Positions 17,197 through 26,678 of a stretch of 64,000 bases of DNA are shown piece after piece. The notes under the pieces were generated by a model, which saw only the letters and a program-made list of their open reading frames with translations, ran no database searches and had not been told where the DNA came from. Each line of letters opens with the position of its first letter. The stretch's first letter is position 1. Position numbers and translations under genes: made by a program. Origin of the DNA: Flavobacterium sp. LC2016-23 (GTDB lineage: Bacteria; Bacteroidota; Bacteroidia; Flavobacteriales; Flavobacteriaceae); assembly GCF_009674775.1 (NCBI RefSeq), contig NZ_WKKE01000014.1:1-64000 (forward strand), written 5' to 3'.

Positions 17197-20100
17197 TTAT
17201 AAAGTAAAATTAAGACCAACCGTGAAAGTCGTTGGCTGCGGATATCCAAAACCTGCATTCTCAGGATCTACACCTGTAAAACTTTTAGCATCAATGATTA
17301 ATAAGTTTTGTCCGCTGATGTATAATCTAAAGCTTTCAAGATTGATTTTTTTTAATAAATCTTTTGGCAGACTGTATCCAAATTGCAAAACACGCAGTTT
17401 AAGATAATTACCGTTTTCTACATAATACGTGGAAAATCTTGATTCTGCATTTCTATCTACTGTTGTTAAGGCAGGAATCGTAGAATTCGGATTATCCAAA
17501 GACCAGGCATTTAATAAACGGGTTCCTTTGTTTGAACCTACGTCGTCAACGCTCCAGAAATCAGTTTGATATTTGGTATTATTAATGACATCAACATCAC
17601 TTGCTCCTTCCCAGAAAGTGGTAAAATCCCAATTTTTATAACCCAGGCCTAAATTAAATCCGTACGCCAGTCCGGGATTTGGATTGCCAATCCAGGTACG
17701 ATCTTTATCTGTAATGGTTCCATCACCATTTAAATCTTTATAACGAATTCGGCCAAGGCCTTTTCCTTCCTGAATAGCGGAGTTGTTTACTTCGTCCTGA
17801 CTTTTGAACAATCCGTCCGTAACATAACCGTACATAGAGTTAATTGGACGTCCCAGAATATTATCATTTAGTCCGTCTCCTCCATAATTGTTTTTTACCT
17901 CATCCGGTAATTGTGTAATCTTGTTTTTGTTAGCCGAAATATTTCCGGAGATGTCATATTTCAGTCCAAATGAGGTTTCATCGTGGTATCCTAAAGAAAA
18001 TTCCCATCCTTTATTTTCCATTGAAGCTCCGTTTACCCAGCGATTTCCACCTTCTCCAATTACTCCCAAATAAGGTGGTAAAACCAGGATATCTTCTGTT
18101 TTTTTGACGTAATAATCAACAGAACCGCTTAATTTTTGTTTGAATAATCCGAAATCCAGACCAATGTTGGTCTGTGTAGTGGTTTCCCATTTCAAATCAT
18201 CATTTCCGGATTGGGTTGCGATGAAACCTGATGGAAGTAATCCGTTTCCGTTTCCTGCAATATCATAAGCAGTTCCGTAAGAGGTTGCCCAGGTTGGGCT
18301 TCCTCCTGCATAACTCGCCAAATACAAACTGTAAACAGCTGTATTGCTAATTTCCTGATTTCCGGTTTGTCCCCATCCTGCCCTTAATTTTAAATCAGTA
18401 AAGACAGGTGCATTATCTTTAATGAAATTTTCATTAGAAATTCTCCATCCTGCTGAAACTGCCGGAAAGGTTCCGAATTGATTGTTTTTACCAAAACGAG
18501 AAGAACCATCGCGGCGAATGGTAGCCGAAACTAAATAACGGTTATCGAATTCATAATCCGCTTTTCCAAAATAAGACAGCAGTGAATATACTGTTGAAGT
18601 GCCACTTGTAAACGATTCTCCTGTTCCTGCATCAGGATACATATAGTCAGGCGTTTCGATCAAAAAGTCATTTTTACGCAATGTTGTGGTCTCAAAAGTA
18701 TCTTTATACATCTCGGTTCCCGCCATTAAATTCAAATTGCTTTTTCCGAAATTCAAACTATAAATAGCCGTATTGGTCCAGGTCCATTTATCACTTACGG
18801 ACTGATCTATTGTAACCGATGTCTGATCGTTTTGCAAATAACCGGACTGGTAACTTCTTTGCAGCGTACGCTTTTTATAAAACCCGTAATCGATACCAAA
18901 ACTGCTTTTGATATGAAGGTTTTTGATAAGCTCTAAATCGGCATACATATTTCCGAAAAGACGTAAATAATTATACTTATTGTCTTTGTTATATTCTAAA
19001 AGGCGTACCGGATTTTGTCTGTCATTCATTCCGCCAACTGGTCCTCCCCATCCTTTTCCGTCAACCGTATGTACCGGAATAATTGGCAACGCACGGAGTG
19101 CCGGATCTAAAACTCCCGGATCTGTCACTTCATTGGTGCGATTGAAACTGAAGTTTTCCCCAATAACCAATTTACCGTCAAAATACTTATAAGAACTATT
19201 CATACGGGCAGAAATTCTTTCGAAATCGGTTGTTTTTACAACTCCCTCATTTCCATAATATCCCAAAGAAAAAACGTAGCTTCCTTTGTCTGATGCATTA
19301 GAAACTGATAAATCATACGACTTTGCGATTCCGGTTTGCGAAATTGCGTCGTACCAATCGGTATTCGATGCTTTCAAAGTCTGAGCAGCATCTAAATATT
19401 CAGGAACCAAAACTTTGTTTAATTGTGGTTTGTTATTAGCAACAGACCAGTCAAACTGGTAACGCAAATTATTGTTATTCGGGTTTAATCCGTCGTTGAT
19501 ATTGGCCTGCCATAAAGCCTGCCCAAACTGATTGGCATTTAAGACCTCAAGCTTTCTTGAATAATCAGAAAAAGACGTGTAAGTGCTAAAATTGATTCTC
19601 ATTTTACCTTCTTTTCCTTTTTTGGTCGTAATGATGATTACTCCGTTTGAAGCACGGGAACCGTAAATACTCGCCGAAGAAGCATCTTTTAAAACCTGAA
19701 TGGTTTCAATATCATTCGGGTTCAATTCATGCATTCCTGATTTAGTCGGCATTCCGTCAATCACATAAAGAGGGTCAGTGTTGTTTAAGGTTCCTACACC
19801 GCGAATGACCACTTTAGTATTAGAACCGCTTGGAGATCCGTCAGAAGATACTTTTACTCCCGCTACCCTTCCCTGCAGCGCTTTAATTGGGTTAGGTTCC
19901 GGCTGTTTCATGACTTCCTTCATGTTTACAACAGCAACCGCTCCCGTAATATCAGTTTTCTTCTGTTTGGAGTATCCCGTTACGACAACTTCGTTAAGTT
20001 GGTTGTTGTCTACTTTTAAAGTTACACTTACTGTTTTTTGCCCTTTAACTGGAATTGATTGCGGCGTGTATCCGATAAAAGAAATAACAATTACAGCATC

Positions 20101-20301
20101 TGAACTTATAGTCCCGAACGAAAAATTTCCGTCAAAATCTGTTACGGTACTGGTATTTGTACCCGAAATGAGTACAGTGGCTCCCGGAAGCGGCATTCCG
20201 TCATCTGACGAAATTACTGTTCCTTTAATCCCGCTTTCCTGCGCTGTCAGCATCAGCACTGGAAAGAAGAAAAACAGAAAATAAATAATTTTACTTTTCA
20301 T
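17197..20301 (-). CDS. SusC/RagA-family TonB-dependent oligosaccharide transporter
   Basis: A 1034-residue outer-membrane protein. After a signal peptide (~1-20) comes a carboxypeptidase-regulatory-like domain (GTVISSDDGMPLPGATVLI), a plug with the SusC signature region (NDIETIQVLKDASSASIYG then NGVIIITTKKGK), and a C-terminal 22-strand barrel ending in the aromatic VGLNFTL. It imports fructo-oligosaccharides using TonB energy. Spacing to the neighbouring GH32 (18 bp) and SusD (21 bp) genes indicates one operon. Confidence 0.96.
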   Translation of the reverse strand: MKSKIIYFLFFFFPVLMLTAQESGIKGTVISSDDGMPLPGATVLISGTNTSTVTDFDGNFSFGTISSDAVIVISFIGYTPQSIPVKGQKTVSVTLKVDNNQLNEVVVTGYSKQKKTDITGAVAVVNMKEVMKQPEPNPIKALQGRVAGVKVSSDGSPSGSNTKVVIRGVGTLNNTDPLYVIDGMPTKSGMHELNPNDIETIQVLKDASSASIYGSRASNGVIIITTKKGKEGKMRINFSTYTSFSDYSRKLEVLNANQFGQALWQANINDGLNPNNNNLRYQFDWSVANNKPQLNKVLVPEYLDAAQTLKASNTDWYDAISQTGIAKSYDLSVSNASDKGSYVFSLGYYGNEGVVKTTDFERISARMNSSYKYFDGKLVIGENFSFNRTNEVTDPGVLDPALRALPIIPVHTVDGKGWGGPVGGMNDRQNPVRLLEYNKDNKYNYLRLFGNMYADLELIKNLHIKSSFGIDYGFYKKRTLQRSYQSGYLQNDQTSVTIDQSVSDKWTWTNTAIYSLNFGKSNLNLMAGTEMYKDTFETTTLRKNDFLIETPDYMYPDAGTGESFTSGTSTVYSLLSYFGKADYEFDNRYLVSATIRRDGSSRFGKNNQFGTFPAVSAGWRISNENFIKDNAPVFTDLKLRAGWGQTGNQEISNTAVYSLYLASYAGGSPTWATSYGTAYDIAGNGNGLLPSGFIATQSGNDDLKWETTTQTNIGLDFGLFKQKLSGSVDYYVKKTEDILVLPPYLGVIGEGGNRWVNGASMENKGWEFSLGYHDETSFGLKYDISGNISANKNKITQLPDEVKNNYGGDGLNDNILGRPINSMYGYVTDGLFKSQDEVNNSAIQEGKGLGRIRYKDLNGDGTITDKDRTWIGNPNPGLAYGFNLGLGYKNWDFTTFWEGASDVDVINNTKYQTDFWSVDDVGSNKGTRLLNAWSLDNPNSTIPALTTVDRNAESRFSTYYVENGNYLKLRVLQFGYSLPKDLLKKINLESFRLYISGQNLLIIDAKSFTGVDPENAGFGYPQPTTFTVGLNFTL

Positions 20302-20319
20302 GAGGTTAGTGGTTTTTAG

Positions 20320-21927
20320 TTAGTTTATATTTAATTGGTTAATTACGAGGTTGCTCAGTTCAACTCCTTCGTTTGAAGAAACTGACAGAGACGTAAATGG
20401 CTGGTTTGTGAAAAAGATTTCGGTTATTACTTTTTCGCCATTATTGTAAAATAGTTCAATAGAGGTTTTGTCTAAAATGATTTTAAAAACACCTTCTTTT
20501 TGATTTCCTTCTAAAGCCGCTTTGGTAATTGTGGAAGCGAATTTTTCTGAGAAATCGTTTTTTCCTGCCTTCGAACGATCCAGAAATAAATAATGATCTG
20601 AATTATTTAATCCGAAAGTCAAAGATTCTCCAATTGCATTTGAAAGCGTAAAAGTATATGTATCCTGTTTTAAGTTTTTTAAATTAAAATTGACAATTGC
20701 CTGAGTCAAATCGATTTTTCCTGCTTCAAGAATTGAGAGTTTTCCTCTTCCTTTTAAGCTCTTTTCTTTAATTGTCTTAGAAACGTATTTGTTAATTTCT
20801 TTCACAGGATTACTGATGAGACTATAATCATTACCTTTTTTAATCAACTGAATTTCGCGGGCAATTGTCGTGCTGCTTCTCCATGCAAATGTTGGAACAT
20901 CCTGTGCGTACTCCCAGTTTGACATCCATCCGATAAATAATCGTCGACCGTCGGCACCCGGAACATTATTCCAGGTTACACCGGCATAATTGTCTTTTCC
21001 GTAATCAATCCAAACGCCTTTTTCCTGTTCTGCTCTTTTAGCAAAATTGGAATCCAATGTAAAAGTCGTTCCATCAAAATCTCCAATAAAATATTGCGTT
21101 CCGGAACCTCCGTTTGCGCCGCCGGGATTTAAACTCTGAATTAAAACCCATTTGGTTTCATTGGTTCCTTTAACTTTTATCGGAAAGAAATCCGGACATT
21201 CCCAAACACCTCCGTGAGCTCCGATATTTTTTCCGAAATCAGAAAGATATTCCCAGTTTTTAAGATCTTTAGATTTGTAAAACTGAGACCGGTCCTGAGC
21301 TGCTAAAACCAATATCCATTGTTTATGCGTTTCATCCCAGGTCGCTTTTGGATCACGAAAATCACGAATTCCGGGGTTTTTTACGACAGGATTTCCTTCC
21401 TTAAATTTCTGCCATGTAAAACCATTGTCGTTGGAATAGGCAATATCCTGCTGCTCCACATCGATTTTGTTTTCTTTTTCTTTTGTCATATCATGCAGCG
21501 TATAAATCGCTACAATTGGGGCCGTTTTCCCGGTACCTAAACCTGACGTATTGTTTATATCAACCACAGCGCTTCCTGAAAAAATATATTTGTCTTTGTC
21601 CGGATAAATCGCAATAGGCTGCTCTTCCCATTTCACTAAATCTTTACTGGTTGCATGTCCCCAATGCATGGGTCCCCATTTATTTCCGTCAGGATAATAC
21701 TGATAGAACAAATGATAATAGCCATCAGCATAGAACATTCCGTTTGGATCATTCATCCATCCTTTTTTGGGCGTAAAATGAAAATTAGGACGGTACATTT
21801 GTTCTTCTGCAGAAGTTGAAACTGCTACTTCTGTTTTTTGGGCAACAACCGAATAGGGTTTACAGCCTCCTATTAAGAGTACCACTGCACTATAAAATGC
21901 CAGCGGCAGATGTTTCTTTGATTTCAT
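20320..21927 (-). CDS. GH32 fructan hydrolase (levanase/inulinase type), lipoprotein
   Basis: A 535-residue lipoprotein (Cys22 in LLIGGC) with all three GH32 signatures: WMNDPNG with nucleophile Asp60, FRDP with transition-state Asp192, and WECPD with acid/base Glu243. The propeller spans ~45-355; the C-terminal beta-sandwich spans ~370-535. It releases fructose or fructo-oligosaccharides from beta-fructans at the surface or in the periplasm. The ATG at 21927 lies 38 bp inside the end of the sugar-porter gene, an overlap that suggests coupled translation. Endo versus exo action and linkage preference cannot be read from sequence by eye. Confidence 0.95.
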   Translation of the reverse strand: MKSKKHLPLAFYSAVVLLIGGCKPYSVVAQKTEVAVSTSAEEQMYRPNFHFTPKKGWMNDPNGMFYADGYYHLFYQYYPDGNKWGPMHWGHATSKDLVKWEEQPIAIYPDKDKYIFSGSAVVDINNTSGLGTGKTAPIVAIYTLHDMTKEKENKIDVEQQDIAYSNDNGFTWQKFKEGNPVVKNPGIRDFRDPKATWDETHKQWILVLAAQDRSQFYKSKDLKNWEYLSDFGKNIGAHGGVWECPDFFPIKVKGTNETKWVLIQSLNPGGANGGSGTQYFIGDFDGTTFTLDSNFAKRAEQEKGVWIDYGKDNYAGVTWNNVPGADGRRLFIGWMSNWEYAQDVPTFAWRSSTTIAREIQLIKKGNDYSLISNPVKEINKYVSKTIKEKSLKGRGKLSILEAGKIDLTQAIVNFNLKNLKQDTYTFTLSNAIGESLTFGLNNSDHYLFLDRSKAGKNDFSEKFASTITKAALEGNQKEGVFKIILDKTSIELFYNNGEKVITEIFFTNQPFTSLSVSSNEGVELSNLVINQLNIN

Positions 21928-23248
21928 TTTTTTTGATATTTTTTTTGGTTAGATTTTCGCTTAATACCTCTAAAGAGATGCCCTTAGTTTCCGGCATTAT
22001 AAAAATGACAAACAGTAACTGCAATACCATCATTAATGTGAAAATTAAGAACACGACTTCAGGGCCTATTTCTGAAAACAACATTGGAATTAAAGAAGGA
22101 ATAATTGCTGCTAAAACCCAGTGTACTGAACTTCCAAAAGCCTGTCCCGATGCACGAATGTGATTTGGGAAAATTTCTGAAATAAAAACCCAGATCACTG
22201 CTCCCTGGCCAATGGCGTGAGAAGCGATAAATAAGAAAAGGAAAATGGGTACTGATAATCCTCCCCAATTGAAATAAAAGGCAGCCGAGACTAATCCTAA
22301 GGAAATAATATATCCCACAGAACCAATGTACATTAATAACTTTCTTCCTAATTTGTCAATTAATGCTACGCCGATTAAAGTGAATATAAGATTCGTAATT
22401 CCGATTCCGATGCTGCTTAATAAAGCCGTATTTTGTCCTAAACCTGCTTCTTCAAAAATTCTTGGCGCGTAATATAAAAAGGCATTGATCCCTGAAAACT
22501 GATTAAAAAAGGCAATTAAAAACGCGAGCATTAAAGGGAAACGGTATTTTTTCATGAAGATATTTTCATGTTTGGTAACACCATTTTCCCTGGAATCATC
22601 CATGATGTCTTTAAGATTTGCAGCCGGGTCAATTTTATACAATACTTTTCGCGCTTCCTCATCCCGGTTTTTAGATAATAACCATCTTGGGCTTTCTGGT
22701 ATTGTAAGTATAAAAAGAAGGTAAATAAAAGAAGGGATAGCCTGCACTCCTATCATCCAGCGCCAGGCATTTTCTCCAATATCTTTTAAAAAGTAGTTGG
22801 ATATAAAGGCAATCAGAATTCCAAGTACAATATTAAATTGGTACAGGGCTACTAATCTTCCGCGTTTATCAGCCGGAGCAATTTCAGAAACATAGGCCGG
22901 AGCGGCAATAGTAGAAGCACCAACTCCTAACCCTCCAATAAATCTGAAAGCAGCAAATACAAACGGATCATTTGCAAAAGCAGCACCTACAGCTGAAATG
23001 AAATACAGGATACCAATCCAGAATAGTGTTTTTTTACGACCTATTTTATTCGTTGGAATTCCTCCAAAAATAGCACCTACAACGGTTCCCCAAAGTGCCA
23101 TTGCCATAACAACAGACCCATGAAAAGCATCAGATGAATGCCAAAGAAGCTGTAATTGTTTATCAGCTCCAGAAATAACTACGGTATCAAAACCGAATAG
23201 AAAACCTGCCAGTGCAGCAGTAACAGACCAAATCAATATCTTGTTCAT
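21890..23248 (-). CDS. MFS sugar porter, probably fructose transporter
   Basis: A 452-residue, 12-helix major facilitator of the sugar-porter family. It shows GRKKT after helix 2, PESPRWLL after helix 6, the GRK loop after helix 8 and the C-terminal PETKG motif. It would carry fructose (or sucrose) across the inner membrane by proton symport, feeding the fructokinase at the operon end. It is the first gene of the fructan operon; the region upstream holds candidate regulatory repeats. Confidence 0.92.
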   Translation of the reverse strand: MNKILIWSVTAALAGFLFGFDTVVISGADKQLQLLWHSSDAFHGSVVMAMALWGTVVGAIFGGIPTNKIGRKKTLFWIGILYFISAVGAAFANDPFVFAAFRFIGGLGVGASTIAAPAYVSEIAPADKRGRLVALYQFNIVLGILIAFISNYFLKDIGENAWRWMIGVQAIPSFIYLLFILTIPESPRWLLSKNRDEEARKVLYKIDPAANLKDIMDDSRENGVTKHENIFMKKYRFPLMLAFLIAFFNQFSGINAFLYYAPRIFEEAGLGQNTALLSSIGIGITNLIFTLIGVALIDKLGRKLLMYIGSVGYIISLGLVSAAFYFNWGGLSVPIFLFLFIASHAIGQGAVIWVFISEIFPNHIRASGQAFGSSVHWVLAAIIPSLIPMLFSEIGPEVVFLIFTLMMVLQLLFVIFIMPETKGISLEVLSENLTKKNIKKNEIKETSAAGIL

Positions 23249-23368
23249 TGTAGATGTATTAAAAACTTATCGCTAAGATATCCGCAAAAAAAACAACTTA
23301 TTTTTAATGATGTTACAATTTAATTCTATAAATACTGATAGTTTGACATTTAAACAAAAACACCCTTA

Positions 23369-23404
23369 TTTACAAGGCTTTACGTAATTTAAAATTTATT
23401 TACG
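23369..23404 (-). promoter_or_regulatory. Helically phased TTTAC direct repeats upstream of the fructan operon
   Basis: TTTACA at 23369, TTTACG at 23379 and TTTACG at 23399 lie 10 and 20 bp apart, that is on one face of the DNA, about 120-155 bp upstream of the sugar-porter ATG. AraC-type output domains of HTCS proteins bind direct repeats, so these are candidates for the adjacent HTCS. No convincing TAnnTTTG box was found between them and the gene. Confidence 0.3.
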
Positions 23405-23436
23405 AAAACCATGTAGTTTCGATTTTGTTACATTAG

Positions 23437-23473
23437 GTTCAAAATTGATACGTAATTCGTATCAATTTTGAAC
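23437..23473. repeat. Perfect 16-bp inverted repeat after the HTCS gene
   Basis: 23437-23452 (GTTCAAAATTGATACG) is perfectly complementary to 23458-23473 around a TAATT loop. It begins 5 bp beyond the HTCS stop codon. A transcript would form a long stem, but no T run follows on the minus strand, so it is not a standard terminator; it could still stabilise or end the HTCS mRNA, or serve as a protein-binding palindrome. Confidence 0.85.
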
Positions 23474-23478
23474 TTATA

Positions 23479-26217
23479 TTAAGTAGAGGATTTGTATTCC
23501 TTTGGTGAAATTCCAAATTTATTCTTAAAAGCTGTAGAAAAATAGTTTGGAGAAGAGAATCCCAGTGAGTATGCAATTTCAGAAATATTCATGTCATTGG
23601 ACTTCAAAAGCTCTGCCGCTTTCTCTAATTTTACATTATTAATATGATCGCTGATATTAATTCCGATAATAGCTTTTACTTTTCGATACAGCTGAACGCG
23701 GGAAACCCCAAGCTTATCCGCTAAATCTTCAACAGAAAATTTAGGGTTTTCAACATTTCTTTTAATAATATCATTCATTTTAGTAATAAAAGACTGTTCC
23801 TGATTGCCAAATTTAGACTCAGGTTCAATGCGATAAATATTATTGGTGTAATAATAACGAAGTTTCTCCCTGTTGAAAAGCAAACCCGAAATAGATTGTT
23901 TTAGAATAGAAAGACTAAACGGCTTTGTAAGATATTGGTCTACTCCGCTTTGCAGCCCTTTCAAAACAGATTCCTTATCGCTCTGTGCTGTTAAAATAAT
24001 AATTGGAATATGCGACGAACGCAAATCCCTTTTCAGTTCTTTGCTAATTTCGTAACCGTCTTTGTCTACCAGATTAATATCACAAATGATAATGTCCGGA
24101 ACAATTTCCATGGCTTTTTCAATAGCGTCACTTCCGTCGGAAGTATAAACTGCATATTCATTCGATAATTTAGCTTTTAAAAATGCAACCAAATCTATAT
24201 TGTCTTCTATAACTAAAAGCGTATGTTTTTCTGATTCAGCAACTACATTTACTTCGTTTAATTCCGTTTCACTATCTAAATTATCTGCTATTAAATTTGG
24301 CATAATCACAAGATTATCCACCTTATTAATCATTTCGGAAGACTGTAAATGACTCACTCCTTTTAGTAGAATAATTACAAATTCGCTTCCTTGTTTTGAT
24401 TTTAATTCGATTGTTCCGTGGTGCAAAAGCACAAATTCTTTGGAGAGATGAAGTCCAATTCCTGAACTGTTTTTATTATTATTTGAAGCTCTGAAAAAAG
24501 GCTTAAAAACATTCGACAATTCATTTTCGGGTATCCCGATTCCGGAATCTTTAAAACTAATTTTAACGGTGTTGTCCTGATTTTCGATAACTGAAATAGT
24601 GATTTTTCCGTTATCGGGCGTAAATTTAAAAGCATTAGAAAGCAAATTGAAATACACTTTATCCATCAGACCCCGATCGATAAACAATTCCAGATTTTTG
24701 TTTTTGCAAATAAGCTGAAAATCAATATTTCTGCGGGCAGCTTCGCCTTTGAAATTCGTCATTACTTCGTTTGTAAAATCATAAATCTTGGTATTTGAAG
24801 CTCTCAAAGTGAATTTTTGCTCTTCAATTTTTCTAAAATCCAACAGCTGGTTGATTAACCTAAGCAATCTGTTCGAATTTTTATGAATCAGTTTCACTTC
24901 GTCAACCAGCGTGGTTCCTTTAATCTTTTCATTTTCAATTAAGGATTCCACATAACTCATAATCAAAGTTATGGGTGTTTTAAACTCATGTGAAAGTCCT
25001 GTAAAAAAATTCAATTTTGCTTCATTGCTTTTTTCTGCAATTTTTGCCATTTCCTGAATTTCATTATTCTGATCAATTACCGTCTGATTAATTCTTTCGA
25101 GTTGTTTTTTCTTTCTTGAAATAGAAATTGTCGAATAAATACTGTAAATCGTTAAACTCAGAATGATTACCAGAAAAAAGCTCAGTAATCTCACCAGATT
25201 GTTCTGCGAGGCATATTCTCTTTCCTGTACTTTTATCGCTCCCTGCTGTGTCTCAATAACGGCTTGCTGCTGATCGACTTTATCCATTTGGTTTTCGATA
25301 ATTTCAGCATTATTCTTATCAATAACAATTGTATTTAGGATATTGTTTTTAGAAATCGGTTCTTTGTTATACATTTTAAGAGCCAATTTTAATGCTTCGT
25401 TACCTCCCGTCGGATATAAAATGGTTCCGTCTAAAACACCGCTTTTTACCAATTCTATTCCGCCACTAACCGTATTGAGTCCGTCAACTCCTATAAATTT
25501 AATTTTCTTTTCTATCCCTAAAGTTTTAGCCGTTTCCCAAGCACTTAAAGCCATGCGGTCATTATGGGCAAAAATATATTCGACATTTGGATTTCGCAAA
25601 AGAACTGTTTTTAGCGGTTCTTTAACCGATTCTCCTTCCCAGTCACCCTGTATGGTATTTTCGATTTTAAAACGCTTATTTTCAGTAATTATCTGGCTAA
25701 ATCCCAGACTGCGCTCGTAGGCAGGTGATGAGCCATTTGCTCCGGTAATTTCGATAATTTTGCCTGAACCTTTACTGTGTGAAATAATATACCGGGCAGC
25801 AATTCTCCCAATTTCAATATTATCAGCTCCAAGATAAGCGGTATAGTTTTCACCTTCAATTTTCCTGTCTACAACAAGAACCGGAATTCCGGCTTTTATC
25901 GATTTTTCGACAACTGCCGTTAAGGGTTTTGATTGAATTGGAGATACAACAATAACATCCACTTTATTGGAAATGAATCTTTCAATATCTTCAATCTGTT
26001 TATTGATATTGTTATTGGCATCGCTAATTTTTAAATCGACCTCAGGTCGCAAGGAAGCTTCAATTTTGATAGCGCTGTTCATTTGCTTACGCCAATCGTC
26101 CGTAGTCATGGCCTGAGAAAACCCGACTTTTATTTTGTCTCCCTGTTTTTGTTTACAGGATATTAAACTTAAAGATGCCAAAAAAAGCATCAAAATATAT
26201 TTTACAAATTGATACAT
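23479..26217 (-). CDS. Hybrid two-component system (HTCS) with periplasmic sugar-binding sensor
   Basis: A single protein from the ATG at 26217 (912 residues; an upstream ATG at 26274 adds 19 residues before an evident signal/lipobox segment ending LISCKQK). Order: periplasmic binding-protein domain of the ribose/fructose type (~25-320), transmembrane helix (~345-365), HisKA with LSHEFKTP (His ~410), HATPase (GIGLHLSKEF), receiver (VIEDNIDL and VPDIIICDINL), and AraC HTH (~805-905). The binding-protein type of sensor is that of the Bacteroides fructose-sensing HTCS BT1754. It probably senses fructose and switches on the adjoining operon. Confidence 0.93.
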   Translation of the reverse strand: MYQFVKYILMLFLASLSLISCKQKQGDKIKVGFSQAMTTDDWRKQMNSAIKIEASLRPEVDLKISDANNNINKQIEDIERFISNKVDVIVVSPIQSKPLTAVVEKSIKAGIPVLVVDRKIEGENYTAYLGADNIEIGRIAARYIISHSKGSGKIIEITGANGSSPAYERSLGFSQIITENKRFKIENTIQGDWEGESVKEPLKTVLLRNPNVEYIFAHNDRMALSAWETAKTLGIEKKIKFIGVDGLNTVSGGIELVKSGVLDGTILYPTGGNEALKLALKMYNKEPISKNNILNTIVIDKNNAEIIENQMDKVDQQQAVIETQQGAIKVQEREYASQNNLVRLLSFFLVIILSLTIYSIYSTISISRKKKQLERINQTVIDQNNEIQEMAKIAEKSNEAKLNFFTGLSHEFKTPITLIMSYVESLIENEKIKGTTLVDEVKLIHKNSNRLLRLINQLLDFRKIEEQKFTLRASNTKIYDFTNEVMTNFKGEAARRNIDFQLICKNKNLELFIDRGLMDKVYFNLLSNAFKFTPDNGKITISVIENQDNTVKISFKDSGIGIPENELSNVFKPFFRASNNNKNSSGIGLHLSKEFVLLHHGTIELKSKQGSEFVIILLKGVSHLQSSEMINKVDNLVIMPNLIADNLDSETELNEVNVVAESEKHTLLVIEDNIDLVAFLKAKLSNEYAVYTSDGSDAIEKAMEIVPDIIICDINLVDKDGYEISKELKRDLRSSHIPIIILTAQSDKESVLKGLQSGVDQYLTKPFSLSILKQSISGLLFNREKLRYYYTNNIYRIEPESKFGNQEQSFITKMNDIIKRNVENPKFSVEDLADKLGVSRVQLYRKVKAIIGINISDHINNVKLEKAAELLKSNDMNISEIAYSLGFSSPNYFSTAFKNKFGISPKEYKSST

Positions 26218-26308
26218 GAAATTTTGAGTTTTGTAAATAAAAAAATAAGCACTTAAAATGCATTCTTTCATCAAGCTTGTCTAAATAATTAGGAAGGATT
26301 ATTTTTTA

Positions 26309-26368
26309 GCGACAAGAAAGAAAGTGTATAGTTAAAAAAGTAAAATTAAACTTTTATTTAATTGTCGC
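26309..26368. other. Spaced inverted repeat GCGACAA...TTGTCGC upstream of the HTCS gene
   Basis: GCGACAA (26309-26315) and TTGTCGC (26362-26368) are a perfect 7-bp inverted pair 46 bp apart, about 95-150 bp upstream of the chosen HTCS start. They are the only GC-rich islands in an AT-rich leader. A looping operator is possible, but chance is not excluded. The remainder of the 26275-26550 gap shows no gene. Confidence 0.3.
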
Positions 26369-26550
26369 AAGTTAGTAATACAATATTTAAAGATGCACAG
26401 AAACTATTCTTAATTTTGAGCCTAAAATAAAAGCAGATTGATCAATAAAAGAGTTACTTGACAACCGAAAAACTTCCTGACTTAACTAACTTTCTGTGTA
26501 CTTAAAGCCATCAGAATTGCGTGCTTTGCGGTTAAACTCCAAAGTATAGT

Positions 26551-26604
26551 AAATAAAAAATCCCAAACTCCCGATTAAGATTTGGAATTTGGGATTTGGG
26601 ATTT
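26551..26604 (-). terminator. Terminator of the GH29-GH97 operon, built from repeated TTTGGGATTT
   Basis: AAATCCCAAA (26558-26567) can pair with TTTGGGATTT at 26588-26597 or with the second copy at 26595-26604. On the minus strand the last arm is followed by TTTTTTATTT. The duplicated arm allows two alternative hairpins. It lies about 75 bp after the GH97 stop. Confidence 0.65.
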
Positions 26605-26678
26605 ATAAAATTGAAAGTGTTACGAAACGTTAATTTGATCCGGATGTTTTACTACTATTCCCTTTTCTGTCTAACGGA

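Noticed and set aside
19778..20284. 168-codon plus-strand open frame opposite the SusC N-terminus
   Set aside because: It is the antisense shadow of a well-supported SusC gene, with no recognisable domain of its own.
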